In this document: in pieces, positions 17,132-26,670 of the stretch
Numbering within the stretch: position 1 is the first letter of the stretch
Layout of the letters: each line of letters begins with the position of its first letter
Source: Cyanobacteria bacterium REEB459
Lineage (GTDB): Bacteria; Cyanobacteriota; Cyanobacteriia; Phormidesmidales; Phormidesmidaceae
Length of the DNA: 64,000 nt
Assembly: GCA_018970085.1 (NCBI GenBank)
Contig: JAGWXD010000001.1
Location: 1-64,000 of the forward strand
Direction: 5' to 3'
The notes under the pieces: model-generated
Told to the model about the DNA's origin: nothing
The model's input: the letters and a program-made list of their open reading frames with translations, nothing else
The model's database searches: none
Position numbers and translations under genes: made by a program

Positions 17132-18121
17132 CTATGATTCCAACAAGGGCTGGGAGGCGGGGGAGGGTTTTTCGCCACCCTCCTTTCTAAGGTGCAAAGG
17201 TAGGTTAGTAAACTGGGGTAAAATTTCCTCTGTAAAAGCTTCCGCTGCCTTTGACCGATAACGATTAGGGTTAAAAATAACCGATAAGGTGCGGTTGACA
17301 ATTACCGCGTCAATTTTTGAACGGTGCAACACCCCCATCTGCAGTTCCTTTTCAATGGCAGAGTTAGAAACAAAGGCGACCCCAAGACCTGCCTGCACAG
17401 CAGTTTTAATCGCTTCAATCGAGTTCAGTTCCATTTCTACCTTTAATCGCCGGGTTTCAATGCCGCACTGGGTGAGCACCTGATCAATCACTTTGCGAAT
17501 GGTGGACTGGGAATCAAGGGCGATGAAATGAAGCTTGTACAAATCTTCCCGCTGAATGCACTCGTAGCCGGCCAAGGCGTGGTGCATGGGCATAATCAAA
17601 GCTAGTTCATCCTCTGCGTAGGGTACAACCTCTAAGGAGTCCTGTAGCTCAGCCGGAATCTCGCCGCCAATAATCGCCAGATCAAGTTGACCGTTGGCCA
17701 CGCTCCAGGCAGTGCGGCGGGTTGAGTGAACATGGAGTTGTACAGCTACATCGGCATACTTTTGGCGAAACAAGCCAATCATGCGGGGTAACAGGTAAGT
17801 GCCGGTGGTTTGGCTAGCACCAATAATTAAACTACCGCCCTGGAGGTTTTGCAGATCCTCAATGGCGCGACAGGTCTCTTCGCACAGACTGAGAATGCGA
17901 TCTCCATAGCTGAGCAATAAATGACCCGCCTCAGTGAGTTGGGCTCGCCGCCCCCCCCGATCAAACAGAGGCACATCGAGCTGCCGTTCCAGGTTTTGTA
18001 CCTGCAAGCTCACCGCCGGTTGGGAAACGTAAAGACTGTCGGCAGCCCGCTTAAAGCTACCCTCGGCTGCAATGGCTTTGAGGATACGCAACTGATCAAG
18101 GGTAAAAGGAAGGTCGGCCAT
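17132..18121 (-). CDS. rbcR: LysR-type regulator RbcR (Ycf30)
   Basis: A 329-residue LysR regulator. The N-terminal helix-turn-helix is [20 protein letters not shown] and the following [20 protein letters not shown]; the C-terminal co-inducer domain contains [27 protein letters not shown] and [20 protein letters not shown]. This matches the RbcR/Ycf30 group, close to NdhR and CmpR, which controls Rubisco or inorganic-carbon genes in response to 2-phosphoglycolate or related metabolites. RbcR is favoured over CmpR and NdhR from the N-terminus, but the three are similar. It is divergent from hrcA across 165 bp. Confidence 0.85.
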   Translation of the reverse strand: MADLPFTLDQLRILKAIAAEGSFKRAADSLYVSQPAVSLQVQNLERQLDVPLFDRGGRRAQLTEAGHLLLSYGDRILSLCEETCRAIEDLQNLQGGSLIIGASQTTGTYLLPRMIGLFRQKYADVAVQLHVHSTRRTAWSVANGQLDLAIIGGEIPAELQDSLEVVPYAEDELALIMPMHHALAGYECIQREDLYKLHFIALDSQSTIRKVIDQVLTQCGIETRRLKVEMELNSIEAIKTAVQAGLGVAFVSNSAIEKELQMGVLHRSKIDAVIVNRTLSVIFNPNRYRSKAAEAFTEEILPQFTNLPLHLRKEGGEKPSPASQPLLES

Positions 18122-18286
18122 AGGGGGTTACCCGAAGGGTTGGAGGTTCACGCTTAGCCATCCTGGGATGACTAGTCTGGGCAAAGCAAAAGAGTTTGAT
18201 AAAGACGAAACTGGTCATACCAGCTGTTGGGACACATCTGCTATGGTAAGGCAAAGGTGTAGTTAAGGTTTGTTAGCTATTTTCCT

Positions 18287-19378
18287 ATGGAATCTGCCCC
18301 CCCTCTTACAGCCCGGCATGAGCAGGTGTTAAGGGCCACTGTGCAGCACTACATTGCCACCGCAGAACCGGTGGGCTCGCGGGCCCTGGCCCAGGGGTAT
18401 GACTTGCGGGTGAGTCCAGCTACGGTGCGCACCACCATGGGATGGCTGGAAAAGTACGGCTTGCTCTACCAGCCCCATACCTCTGCGGGACGGATTCCCT
18501 CAGATTTTGGCTATCGTCTCTACGTTGATCGCTTAATGAGTCCCTCTGGGCAAATGGGTCGTAAGGTGGATGCTATTTTGTCAGAGGTATTGGGGCTGGC
18601 CGGCCGCAGTCTGGAGGCGGTACTGAAGGAAGCGACCCAGACCCTGGCCCAGGTGACCGGCTACCTGGCCCTGGTGACCGTACCATCGGCTAGCCGAGTC
18701 CTGATTCGCCATGTTCAGCTGGTTCAGGTAGATATGGGCCAGCTGCTAGTGATTGTGCTGCTGGACTCCCTCAATACCGAGTCGGTGATCGTCAGGTTGC
18801 CCGATCAGAAGGAGGCGACTCCGGTAGAGGTTCCGGGCAATCGGCAACTACAAATTTTGTCTAACTTCTTGACTGAGCACCTGCGGGGGCGCCCCCTCAG
18901 CGATGTGGCCAACCTGGATTTTACCGGTTTAGGACGAGAGTTTCGTCGTTATGGTCTAATGCTCTGTCAGGCCTTGGTGGATCTGGCCCGGAGATCGCGC
19001 TTGAGCGGTAGCACCCAGTTAGTGGTCAGCGGTCTGGCAGAGGTTTTGCGCCAACCCGAGTTTTCTGATGCCCAACATATACAGGCCATTATTAGATTAC
19101 TGGAGGAAGAACAGGCCCAGCTCTGGCCGCTGCTGTTTGATCAATCCAGCCCCAGTCGTGAAGGTAGAACCGCTGATGTGCGAGTTTGGATCGGGTCCGA
19201 AAATCCTATCGAGCCGATGCAGGGCTGCGCTTTAGTGGTGTCCAACTACACCAGACACCATCAGGCCCTGGGCAGCGTAGGGGTGCTAGGTCCCACCCGG
19301 ATGGTTTACGATAATGCCGTAGAAGTGGTTAAGGCCACCGCCGATTACCTGACCAATACCCTTAGTCTGAGTAGTTAA
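18287..19378 (+). CDS. hrcA: Heat-inducible transcription repressor HrcA
   Basis: A 363-residue protein with the HrcA N-terminal winged helix (LTARHEQVLRATVQHYIATA, EPVGSRALAQGYDLRVSPAT, SAGRIPSDFGYRLYVDRLM) and the GAF-like middle domain. It closes with IGSENPIEPMQGCALVVSNY and GVLGPTRMVYDNAVEVV. HrcA represses groESL and related chaperone genes by binding CIRCE. I looked for a CIRCE element (TTAGCACTC-N9-GAGTGCTAA) in the 165 bp upstream and did not find one, so no autoregulation through CIRCE is evident. Confidence 0.95.
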   Translation: MESAPPLTARHEQVLRATVQHYIATAEPVGSRALAQGYDLRVSPATVRTTMGWLEKYGLLYQPHTSAGRIPSDFGYRLYVDRLMSPSGQMGRKVDAILSEVLGLAGRSLEAVLKEATQTLAQVTGYLALVTVPSASRVLIRHVQLVQVDMGQLLVIVLLDSLNTESVIVRLPDQKEATPVEVPGNRQLQILSNFLTEHLRGRPLSDVANLDFTGLGREFRRYGLMLCQALVDLARRSRLSGSTQLVVSGLAEVLRQPEFSDAQHIQAIIRLLEEEQAQLWPLLFDQSSPSREGRTADVRVWIGSENPIEPMQGCALVVSNYTRHHQALGSVGVLGPTRMVYDNAVEVVKATADYLTNTLSLSS

Positions 19379-19442
19379 TCTGGCATCAGATTAATCGCCG
19401 CCAGGCAGAATTGATCCGTCCCCCCCAGGTGCCTAGCCAGCC

Positions 19443-19994
19443 ATGATGATTGAGATTCTCGCTGTTCTTGCAATTGGTGCAGCGATCGGCCTCAGGGTAG
19501 GCTTACCCCTGCTGCTGGTGGGCTTAATCTCCGGTGATCGCCTCTGGACCAACCTACCCTTACTGGCCAAGCTGCCCCCCACCCTGGTGCTAGGGACCCT
19601 GGTTAGTGGCACCATCGCCGAACTCATTTTATCCAAAGACCGCTACGGTCAACGCCTGCTCTATCCCGTTGAACTTATCCTCAGCTTCGGCGCAGGAGTG
19701 GTAGCGGGGGTTGGCATGGGTCGCACCCTAGATCTACCCACTGAACTCCATAGGATTGCGGGTCTAATTAGTGGGTTAATCGCCCTGGTGATTCAGCTGT
19801 CCCAGGTGGGCTGGTTCTATCGCCCCCAACCCTTGCCAGTCTGGCTCTTTTTTATGTTGGATGGACTCTGCATTAGTCTGGTTGTCTGTGGCTTCTATGC
19901 CCCCCAACTGGGCGGCGTCATCGCCCTACTGCTGCTATGGTTAGTGCTGCGCACAGCCTATCGATGGCGAACCTGGTTTGGCCGTGGACCTTAG
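19443..19994 (+). CDS. DUF4126-type membrane protein
   Basis: A 183-residue, very hydrophobic protein with about five membrane helices. The N-terminus MIEILAVLAIGAAIGLRVGL and the pattern of Gly-rich helices fit the DUF4126 family found in cyanobacteria; function unknown. It begins 64 bp after hrcA on the same strand and may be cotranscribed, but the link to heat response is only positional. The start ATG-ATG at 19443 has no strong ribosome site. Confidence 0.7.
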   Translation: MMIEILAVLAIGAAIGLRVGLPLLLVGLISGDRLWTNLPLLAKLPPTLVLGTLVSGTIAELILSKDRYGQRLLYPVELILSFGAGVVAGVGMGRTLDLPTELHRIAGLISGLIALVIQLSQVGWFYRPQPLPVWLFFMLDGLCISLVVCGFYAPQLGGVIALLLLWLVLRTAYRWRTWFGRGP

Positions 19995-20068
19995 CTATCC
20001 TCAAAAGCCATACTTTGGAATCAATGACTTAGCCTGCCAGGCAACCAGAAGTCGGTGCCAGGGTTTAC

Positions 20069-20350
20069 CTAAGCCAGGGTATCAATGACCCTGGCCAGAT
20101 CAAAGTCCTTTGCGGTTAAGCCCCCTTGATCGTGGGTAGTCAGGTGAATTACTACCCGGTTGTAGGAAATCGCCAGGTCAGGATGATGGCCAGCCGTCTC
20201 TGCCGGCTGCACCAGGCGATTAACAAAATCTATTGCCGCCACAAAGGTCTTAAAACTACGGGTGCAAACAATGGTTTTGCCCTCTAAATGCCAATCAGGA
20301 AGTTGGGCCAGATAGGCATCAACAGCAGCGGGGCTGAGTAAGGTAGCCAT
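20069..20350 (-). CDS. 4a-hydroxytetrahydrobiopterin dehydratase (PCD/DCoH)
   Basis: A 93-residue pterin-4a-carbinolamine dehydratase. Seen: LPDWHLEGKTIVCTRSFKTF, the active-site signature ETAGHHPDLAISYNRVVIHL and the C-terminal LTAKDFDLARVID. It dehydrates the 4a-hydroxypterin left after aromatic hydroxylation, and bacterial homologues can also help folate or molybdopterin pathways. The ATG at 20350 gives the normal family length; a longer upstream frame is open but not family-like. It is another pterin-handling gene, about 21 kb from the fol cluster in this window. Confidence 0.94.
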   Translation of the reverse strand: MATLLSPAAVDAYLAQLPDWHLEGKTIVCTRSFKTFVAAIDFVNRLVQPAETAGHHPDLAISYNRVVIHLTTHDQGGLTAKDFDLARVIDTLA

Positions 20351-20656
20351 AGGGTTCAGTCTAAATTGGCAAGAGCGGCGCCAGTAAGCAGTGCACCAGG
20401 GGTCTGCAGAAGCATAAACACATCCGATCTGATCTTGAACAAGCCGCATTGACCACTAGCAGACGGCGACTACCCTGGCCCTATCGAGAACCAGTTGAAG
20501 GGCAGTAATAGGCCGCTTATGTGAGATGCACTACTGTTAATCTAGCTGCGATCGGCTATTATAGCTAGAAATGCTCTGCTTGAAAGTTGCAGTCATTCTA
20601 TCAGTTATCTTGATAGCAGCAGTATTGTCGATTTTTACGTTGGCTCGGAGAAACTT

Positions 20657-20971
20657 GTGACTATTTATATCGGTAACTTGTCCTTTAAGGCTACTGAGGA
20701 AGACATCAAAGAGGTCTTTGCCGAATACGGTGAAGTCGTTCGCGTTAGTTTGCCCATTGACCGCGAAACTGGCCGCAAGCGAGGCTTTGCCTTTGTGGAA
20801 ATGCAAAGCGAAGAGAGTGAGGACAAGGCGGTAGCCGAGTTGGACGGCGCTGAGTGGCTGGGGCGCGAACTCAAAGTCAACAAGGCTAGGCCCCGTACCG
20901 AGGGGGAGGAACGGGGTCCAGGCAACAACAAAGGCGGCGGCAAGAAGGGCTTTTCCCGCAACCCTCTCTAG
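20657..20971 (+). CDS. RRM-type RNA-binding protein (cyanobacterial Rbp)
   Basis: A 104-residue protein with one RNA recognition motif. RNP2 is IYIGNL at residues 3-8 and RNP1 is RGFAFVEM around residues 36-43, followed by a short Gly/Lys-rich tail. Cyanobacterial Rbp proteins are often cold-induced and some help place photosystem mRNAs at thylakoids. The tail here is short and not strongly glycine-rich, so the type I/II class is uncertain. Translation starts at GTG (20657). A 306-bp upstream region to the divergent dehydratase start would hold a long leader, typical of cold-regulated rbp genes. Confidence 0.93.
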   Translation: MTIYIGNLSFKATEEDIKEVFAEYGEVVRVSLPIDRETGRKRGFAFVEMQSEESEDKAVAELDGAEWLGRELKVNKARPRTEGEERGPGNNKGGGKKGFSRNPL

Positions 20972-21138
20972 CGGTTGTAGGGCGGGGTGCTACCCTAGCC
21001 CCTAAGCAAGATTTTTAGCAGTCCCGGGTGCTGTCAAGGATTAAGCTCCATGGTTACCCCGTTTCTTGTTAAGGGTATTGTCAACCTCTGAGGCCTTCTG
21101 AGCCAGAGATTTTTCATAGTCTTTTATATGGAAGCCAG

Positions 21139-22635
21139 ATGGGCCGGTGGCGGTGGGTTGCACTAATTGCGGTATCAGCCGCTATGTTGATAGCCATTGC
21201 AGTGATAGTTGATACTTTCAGGAGTTTATACCAAACCCTAGGACTACTTTCACCTCTGCTGGCCAACTTAGTCTTGGGGTTACTACTAATCGCTACCCTG
21301 GTTCTGTTGGGGCTAGGACTTTACTATGTAGGATTATTTCTGCGTCCGAAACGACCCCCGGCTGCACCACCAGCGCCCTCTTCCCCAGTCTCTGCAGCTA
21401 CAGTTAATTTGGAGGCGGTGCAACGTCAGGTAGAGCATTTGCAGGATCAGGTGGCTCAACAGGCGATTCTGGCAGCCACCCAAGATTTAGCCAGAGCCAT
21501 GGCTACCGGTGAACTATCGATCGCGACCATCGGCCTGGGGGCTGCCGGTAAAACCAGTCTAATTAACCGTTTGATCGGGGCACCGGTAGGGGCAGTGGCC
21601 GCTGCCATGGGAACCACCCAGAGCAATCAAAGCTATGAGTGGCACTTGCCCCGCAGCGATCGCACCATTAGGTTAATTGACACCCCAGGATTGGCAGAAG
21701 CAGGCGTGGCAGGCACCCAACGAGAGCAGTTAGCCAGAACCGCCGCTACCCAGGCCAATTTACTGTTATTTGTCATTGATGACGATATTCGTCAAGGCGA
21801 ATACAGGGTTTTAGAAAGCTTGTTGGCCATGGGCAAACGTACCATTGTGGTGCTAAATAAAGCCGATCGCTACACCGCCGAGGATTTACAAACTCTGCTG
21901 GCAAAGCTGAGATCGCACCTGGTGCCCCCCCTAAGCGCCGATGACATTCTAGCTGTGGCCGCCGACCCCAAGCCTGTGGCCCAGCAAGGGGGAGGATGGT
22001 TGCAAATGCGGCCCCATATCGACCCCCTCCTGGCCCGCCTGGCCGACCTGCTTAGACAAGAAGGTGATCAGCTGATTGCAGATAATATTTTGCTTCAGTC
22101 CCAACAGTTAGGAGAAAAAGCCCGCCACCTGTTAGATCAGCAGCGGCAAACCGAGGCCGATCAGATTATCGATCGCTACCAATGGTTAGGGGCCGCCGCC
22201 ATTGCGGCCAACCCCTTGCCTGGCTTAGAGTTTCTGGCCACAGCGGCGGTTAACGCCCAGATGGTGGTTGACCTTAGTCGGGTCTATGGTTACAACCTCA
22301 ATCTTGAGCAGGGCAAAGCGCTGGCCCTATCTCTGGCTAAAACCCTAACCGGTTTAGGCCTGGCCAAGGGGGCATTAGATCTATTGGCCCTGGGTTTACA
22401 AATGAATCCGGTCACCAACCTGGGTACCCGGGTTTTGAAGGGAGCAACCGGCGCCTATCTAACTCGCATTGCCGGTAAAAGCTTCGCAGAATACTTTCGT
22501 CATCACCAGGACTGGGGTGATGGAGGCATAGCGGCGGTGGTTAGTCAGCAGTTTCAGCTAAATCAGCGGGAAGCCCTGATCAAAGCCTTTGTGCGCACCG
22601 CCCTGGTCCGCCTCAACGGGGAAGAGTCACCTTAA
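21139..22635 (+). CDS. Membrane GTPase with DUF697 domain
   Basis: A 498-residue protein. Two N-terminal membrane helices (about residues 8-26 and 42-68) are followed by a coiled-coil linker and a Ras-like GTPase domain: Walker A GLGAAGKTS (132-140), DTPG near residue 182 and NKAD near 243. The C-terminal DUF697 region is hydrophobic (YQWLGAAAIAANPLPGLEFL, AAVNAQMVVDLSRVYGYNL). Relatives (YcjF/Era-like) are membrane-linked stress or cell-envelope GTPases, and cyanobacteria carry several. The function is not defined. Single gene, plus strand. Confidence 0.88.
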   Translation: MGRWRWVALIAVSAAMLIAIAVIVDTFRSLYQTLGLLSPLLANLVLGLLLIATLVLLGLGLYYVGLFLRPKRPPAAPPAPSSPVSAATVNLEAVQRQVEHLQDQVAQQAILAATQDLARAMATGELSIATIGLGAAGKTSLINRLIGAPVGAVAAAMGTTQSNQSYEWHLPRSDRTIRLIDTPGLAEAGVAGTQREQLARTAATQANLLLFVIDDDIRQGEYRVLESLLAMGKRTIVVLNKADRYTAEDLQTLLAKLRSHLVPPLSADDILAVAADPKPVAQQGGGWLQMRPHIDPLLARLADLLRQEGDQLIADNILLQSQQLGEKARHLLDQQRQTEADQIIDRYQWLGAAAIAANPLPGLEFLATAAVNAQMVVDLSRVYGYNLNLEQGKALALSLAKTLTGLGLAKGALDLLALGLQMNPVTNLGTRVLKGATGAYLTRIAGKSFAEYFRHHQDWGDGGIAAVVSQQFQLNQREALIKAFVRTALVRLNGEESP

Positions 22636-23002
22636 GACTACAGGGAGGTCTATTAGCCCTCCAGACTCTCTAAGACCAGGTCAATGTCTGGGTTGTCCAT
22701 GGTAAAACTGGCAATTAAAGTAGATGCCCCCAATTCTCTGCGTCCCCTTTAACAGAGCTCAGACCCGACGGTCTAGGCAGTCTGGTATCAGGAGTGGGGT
22801 ATGGTTATGAATTTCGATAGAACTGGGTTTTCATAAAACAGCTGGGTCACTCTGGTAAATCGGTCAAGGCCAGGCCAGGTTCAGTCAGCTCAGCCCTCTG
22901 CCGCCCCATCTATGACTACAGCTCAGTGACTGGTTTTCAGGACATAGATCAAACAGGTTTCTATCTTATTCAGTTTCTATAGTGGGGTGATTACGCCTTA
23001 GC
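22636..23002. other. Intergenic region with a possible gene remnant
   Basis: 367 bp between the GTPase and sigF 3' ends. On the minus strand, 22654-22731 reads TLIASFTMDNPDIDLVLESL-type protein sequence ending in TAA, but an in-frame stop lies only a few codons upstream, so at most 26 residues are encoded from a TTG. This could be the decayed 3' end of a gene or chance. The rest (22740-23002) shows no ORF or strong hairpin. Confidence 0.35.
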
Positions 23003-23776
23003 CTAGAGCCCTTGGGGCTGCAGAAAGGCAACCATCTCGTCGATACCTCGCTGAATACGTCGGGTCACCGTCATCGGGCTAACACCGATTTTCTCCGCCA
23101 CTTCCTTACGGGATAACCCCTTCAGAAATACAAATTCAATAGCTGTTCTGGTTTTGGTTTCCAGATGGTTAAGGGCACGTTGAATTTGCTGCCGGTCTTC
23201 TTCCAGGTCCTGCATGATCTGGTAGTGGGTATCGGGCAAACTATCTCCCAGGGTCATGCTGGAATCCAGATGATGGGAAATAGTCGCATCCAGGCTGAGG
23301 GGCAGCCGATTGCGATGGGCCAACCGGGCGCTTTGCCACTCCTTTACCGTGACCCCCAGAGCTGCGGCGATTTCGTCATCGCCAGGCTGGCGACCGAGTT
23401 TGCGCATCAGGTCTGATTGCAGTTTCTGACCTTCCTTTTGCAAGTCTTGCCAGCGCCGGGGAATCTTTACAGTGGCCCCCCGGTCTCTGAGGAAATGCAA
23501 CATTTCACCGCGCACATAGGGTACGGCAAAGGAGCTAAAGGCACAGCCCTGAGCTGGGTTGAACCGCTCAATGGCTCGAATTAGACCAATATAGCCAATT
23601 TGTTCGAGATCTTCATAGGGCTCTGAGCACTGGTAGCTGACCCGATGGGCGATTTTTCGGACCAGACCGGTATTGAGTTTAACCAGCTGATTTCGAATCT
23701 GAACCGTAGGAGAGTGTTGGTACTGCATTAGCAGTTCCATTCCCCGTGAGCGAATGGCCGAGGATTGATTAACCAT
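23003..23776 (-). CDS. sigF: Group 3 RNA polymerase sigma factor SigF
   Basis: A 257-residue sigma-70 family protein of the SigB/F/G type. Region 2 contains LVKLNTGLVRKIAHRVSYQC, then YEDLEQIGYIGLIRAIERFN and FSSFAVPYVRGEMLHFLRDR; region 3 is KIPRRWQDLQKEGQKL; region 4 ends LSRKEVAEKIGVSPMTVTRR. In cyanobacteria SigF controls type IV pilus genes, motility and secretion or envelope functions. No anti-sigma gene is adjacent. The leader holds a 27-bp palindrome (23796-23822) that is a candidate autoregulatory site. The ATG at 23776 matches the family N-terminus. Confidence 0.93.
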   Translation of the reverse strand: MVNQSSAIRSRGMELLMQYQHSPTVQIRNQLVKLNTGLVRKIAHRVSYQCSEPYEDLEQIGYIGLIRAIERFNPAQGCAFSSFAVPYVRGEMLHFLRDRGATVKIPRRWQDLQKEGQKLQSDLMRKLGRQPGDDEIAAALGVTVKEWQSARLAHRNRLPLSLDATISHHLDSSMTLGDSLPDTHYQIMQDLEEDRQQIQRALNHLETKTRTAIEFVFLKGLSRKEVAEKIGVSPMTVTRRIQRGIDEMVAFLQPQGL

Positions 23777-23795
23777 GTTTGCGTATGTCCGTGCA

Positions 23796-23822
23796 AGAAA
23801 CAGTTCTTAAAGAACTGTTTCT
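23796..23822. promoter_or_regulatory. 27-bp palindrome upstream of sigF
   Basis: Arms AGAAACAGTTCTT and AAGAACTGTTTCT are exact reverse complements around a single central base. It lies 20-46 bp before the sigF ATG and 80 bp after the stop of the upstream ABC-class ATPase gene. There is no T-run on either side, so it is more likely an operator or a leader hairpin than a terminator. Confidence 0.9.
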
Positions 23823-23901
23823 ATTCTCGGCAGAGACCCAGGCAATCACCATCGTTAATTTACGGTACTCTGCCGCTGCTGCCGGCCCGACTTGCGTATA
23901 T

Positions 23902-25617
23902 TCACAGAGGCGGGGAGATGGCGGCCAGACTGCGCCAGCGATTCAAGACCGCCGCCAGGTCCAGGTTACGAAACTGGGCCAGGTCACCCTGGGGCCAGGC
24001 CGCGAGGCAATCCAGACCGGATCCATAGAGGTCGGCCATGACTCTGTTGAGGACTAGGCCCAGGGATGGGGCATCGGTAGCATAGTGATTTTGGGCGTAC
24101 AGCATAGCAGCGGCGATCGCCCGCACCTGGCCTGCTTCCACCAGTTGCTCCAGGGCCAACAGGTCAATCACCTGGGAGCCCAGTTGTAATTGCTGGGGAT
24201 ACTGTACTTTCATCTTGATGCGGCGCTGGTCGGCGGGGGATAGGGGGGGAGGCCACTGTAGCCGGCGGGGCCGGCGGGGGCCAAAATGGCTGCCCCCTTG
24301 GCGATGGCGGTGGGTAGGATAGGCCACCGCAATCTGGCGAGCCTGGTGAGTCACCTCCCGGGGCGAAAAGTTCTCTAGGGCAATTACCCGGTCGGCAACA
24401 TCAAAGTAGTCGCCACTGCCCCCCATCACCAAAATCGTAGACACACCGTAATCGCCGTACACCTGGCGGACTTTGTCTAAAAAAGGGGTGATGGGTTCGA
24501 CCGTTTGATCAATTAAGGCTTGCATCCGGCGATCGCGAATCATGAAGTTGGTAGCACAGGTATCCTCATCCATCAGCAGTAACCTGGTACCCACCTCCAG
24601 GGCTTCGATGAGGCTAGCCGCCTGGGATGTACTACCACTGGCATTGAGGGTAGAAAAATACTGGGTGGATTGTCCCTGGGGCAGGTGGTTCAAGAACGGA
24701 GAAATATCCACCCCGGTCACACAGCGGCCATCTTCGGCCCGAATTTTCAGGGCAGTGGGGTCGGTGACTACCTGATGCCGACCATCTCCAGGAATATGGT
24801 TATAGATACCCATGGCGATGGCCCGTAGCAGGGTAGACTTGCCGTGATAGCCCCCCCCTACCACCAGGGTGACTCCCTGGGCAATGCCCATACCCGTCAC
24901 CTGCCCAGCGTGGGGACAACTCAGGCAGACCCGCATCGAGGGGGGAGACTGAAAGGGCATCACCCCGATCTCCAGGGGACGATCGTCGACGCCACTGCGG
25001 CGGGGCAAAATCGATCCATCGGCGATAAAGGCCACCAGTCCCTGTTCGGCCAGTTGACTTCGGAGCACCTCGGCATCCTCAGCGGTGTAGCAATGCTGCT
25101 CCAGGGCAACCGGGTCCAGGGCGGAGTAGATCAGGGTTTGCTGTACCAGGGCGGGCAGGGTTACCGTTAACAGGGTGGCCGCTTGATGCCCGTCGATTCG
25201 GCGACCAACCCCTGGGAGGCCGACCTGAAGGCGTAATTCCACCCCGGCGCTATTGACCCGGGCCACACTGCGGCTGAGTATGGCTTGACTGGGACGGATA
25301 ATCTGAATCAGTGCGCTGTTGCTTGATCCGCCGGAACTCGGCAGCAGAGTAGTAGCCTTGTAAAACTGACGGGTGAGGTAGTCGCTCAGCGCCGTCTCCC
25401 GGCAGGGTATGGCCCAGAGGTGGGCGGGAAATTGGGCGATCTCCTGGGGTACCTCCAGGCGAACTCGACTGGGGGCAGCAAAGGGATCCCCCTGCACATG
25501 GTCAATCCGTAGGGTAACCCCGCCTAGGTCATGGCATCCCTGCAGGGCCTGATAGGCAGAATAAGGGTGCTGATGCAGGCTGATCAGGCGATCGCGCAAA
25601 ACCCACTGGCGGCTCAT
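23902..25617 (-). CDS. ABC-ATPase domain protein (predicted ATPase of the ABC class)
   Basis: A 571-residue protein of the COG3044-like family. Walker A is VVGGGYHGKSTLLRAI, Walker B RLLLMDEDTCATNFM, with a signature-like segment LNASGSTSQAASLIEALEVG between. The N-terminal 200 residues are the family-specific domain (LHQHPYSAYQALQGCHDL). These soluble ATPases have no transporter partner, and their function is not established. It is divergent from nadA (90 bp) and upstream of sigF on the same strand (125 bp). The ATG at 25617 lacks a clear ribosome site. Confidence 0.88.
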   Translation of the reverse strand: MSRQWVLRDRLISLHQHPYSAYQALQGCHDLGGVTLRIDHVQGDPFAAPSRVRLEVPQEIAQFPAHLWAIPCRETALSDYLTRQFYKATTLLPSSGGSSNSALIQIIRPSQAILSRSVARVNSAGVELRLQVGLPGVGRRIDGHQAATLLTVTLPALVQQTLIYSALDPVALEQHCYTAEDAEVLRSQLAEQGLVAFIADGSILPRRSGVDDRPLEIGVMPFQSPPSMRVCLSCPHAGQVTGMGIAQGVTLVVGGGYHGKSTLLRAIAMGIYNHIPGDGRHQVVTDPTALKIRAEDGRCVTGVDISPFLNHLPQGQSTQYFSTLNASGSTSQAASLIEALEVGTRLLLMDEDTCATNFMIRDRRMQALIDQTVEPITPFLDKVRQVYGDYGVSTILVMGGSGDYFDVADRVIALENFSPREVTHQARQIAVAYPTHRHRQGGSHFGPRRPRRLQWPPPLSPADQRRIKMKVQYPQQLQLGSQVIDLLALEQLVEAGQVRAIAAAMLYAQNHYATDAPSLGLVLNRVMADLYGSGLDCLAAWPQGDLAQFRNLDLAAVLNRWRSLAAISPPL

Positions 25618-25707
25618 GGGGAGTGGTCAGGTAAGAGGCTTCCCCACTATAATTCAAACTAATAATTCAAACTAATCAGTTTCCATTGCTTAGGCACCAT
25701 TGATACC

Positions 25708-26670
25708 GTGTTTATTACCCAGCCCCCCCCAGCGGTCGATAGCCTACCTGAGGATTTATTCGCCGCCATCGCCGACCTCAAAACAGACCTGAAGGCCGTT
25801 ATTCTGGCCCATTACTACCAGGAACCAGATATTCAAGATGTGGCCGATTACATTGGCGATTCCCTGGGCCTCTCTCGCCAGGCTGCGGCTACCGATGCAG
25901 AGGTAATTGTCTTTGCTGGTGTTCATTTCATGGCAGAAACTGCCAAGATCCTCAACCCCAATAAACAGGTGCTCTTACCTGATTTAGAGGCTGGTTGTTC
26001 CCTGGCTGATAGTTGTCCACCGCAGGCATTTGCCGCCTTTAAGCAGGCCCACCCTGGCCATCTGGTGATTTCCTACATCAACTGCACCGCAGAGATTAAG
26101 GCCATGAGTGACATTATCTGCACCAGTGCCAATGCGGTGGCGATCGTTGAGCAAATTCCCGCAGATCAGCCCATCATATTTGCTCCTGATCAAAATCTAG
26201 GCCGCTATGTTATGGCTCAAACCAGTCGGGATATGGTGCTATGGCCCGGTAGTTGTATTGTTCACGAAACCTTTTCTGAGAAGAAGTTAATTCAGCTTCA
26301 GCTTGACTATCCTGAGGCCGAGGTGATTGCCCACCCCGAATGTGAACCCCCGGTTTTGAGCCACGCCCACTACATTGGCTCTACCACAGCCCTGCTACGC
26401 TATGTGCAAAACCGGGATATACAGCAGTTTATTGTGGTCACTGAACCAGGTATTATCCACCAAATGGAAAAACAAGCTCCAGGTAAGCGGTTTATTCCCG
26501 CCCCACCGGCAGCGAACTGTGCCTGCAACGAATGCCCCTATATGCGGCTCAATACCCTTGAAAAACTGTATTTAGCCATGAAACACCGGCAGCCGGAAAT
26601 TACCCTGCCGTCATCTCTACAAGAGGCAGCCCTCAAGCCTATTGAGCGAATGCTGGCCATGAGCCCTTAG
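25708..26670 (+). CDS. nadA: Quinolinate synthase
   Basis: A 320-residue [4Fe-4S] enzyme that condenses iminoaspartate with dihydroxyacetone phosphate to quinolinate in NAD synthesis. Motifs: [20 protein letters not shown], the cluster cysteines in [10 protein letters not shown] (Cys97), WPGSCIVHE (Cys183) and CACNECPYM (Cys276). Spacing between the three fits the NadA family. Translation starts at GTG (25708). The stop codon overlaps the stop of the convergent TerB-like gene by four bases. nadB and nadC are not nearby. Confidence 0.97.
   Translation: MFITQPPPAVDSLPEDLFAAIADLKTDLKAVILAHYYQEPDIQDVADYIGDSLGLSRQAAATDAEVIVFAGVHFMAETAKILNPNKQVLLPDLEAGCSLADSCPPQAFAAFKQAHPGHLVISYINCTAEIKAMSDIICTSANAVAIVEQIPADQPIIFAPDQNLGRYVMAQTSRDMVLWPGSCIVHETFSEKKLIQLQLDYPEAEVIAHPECEPPVLSHAHYIGSTTALLRYVQNRDIQQFIVVTEPGIIHQMEKQAPGKRFIPAPPAANCACNECPYMRLNTLEKLYLAMKHRQPEITLPSSLQEAALKPIERMLAMSP

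Noticed and set aside
18122-18286. CIRCE element before hrcA
   Set aside because: Looked for the 9-9-9 inverted repeat and did not find it.
23796-23822. Terminator of the ABC-class ATPase gene
   Set aside because: Strong stem but no T-run on the minus strand; regulatory role preferred, though not excluded.
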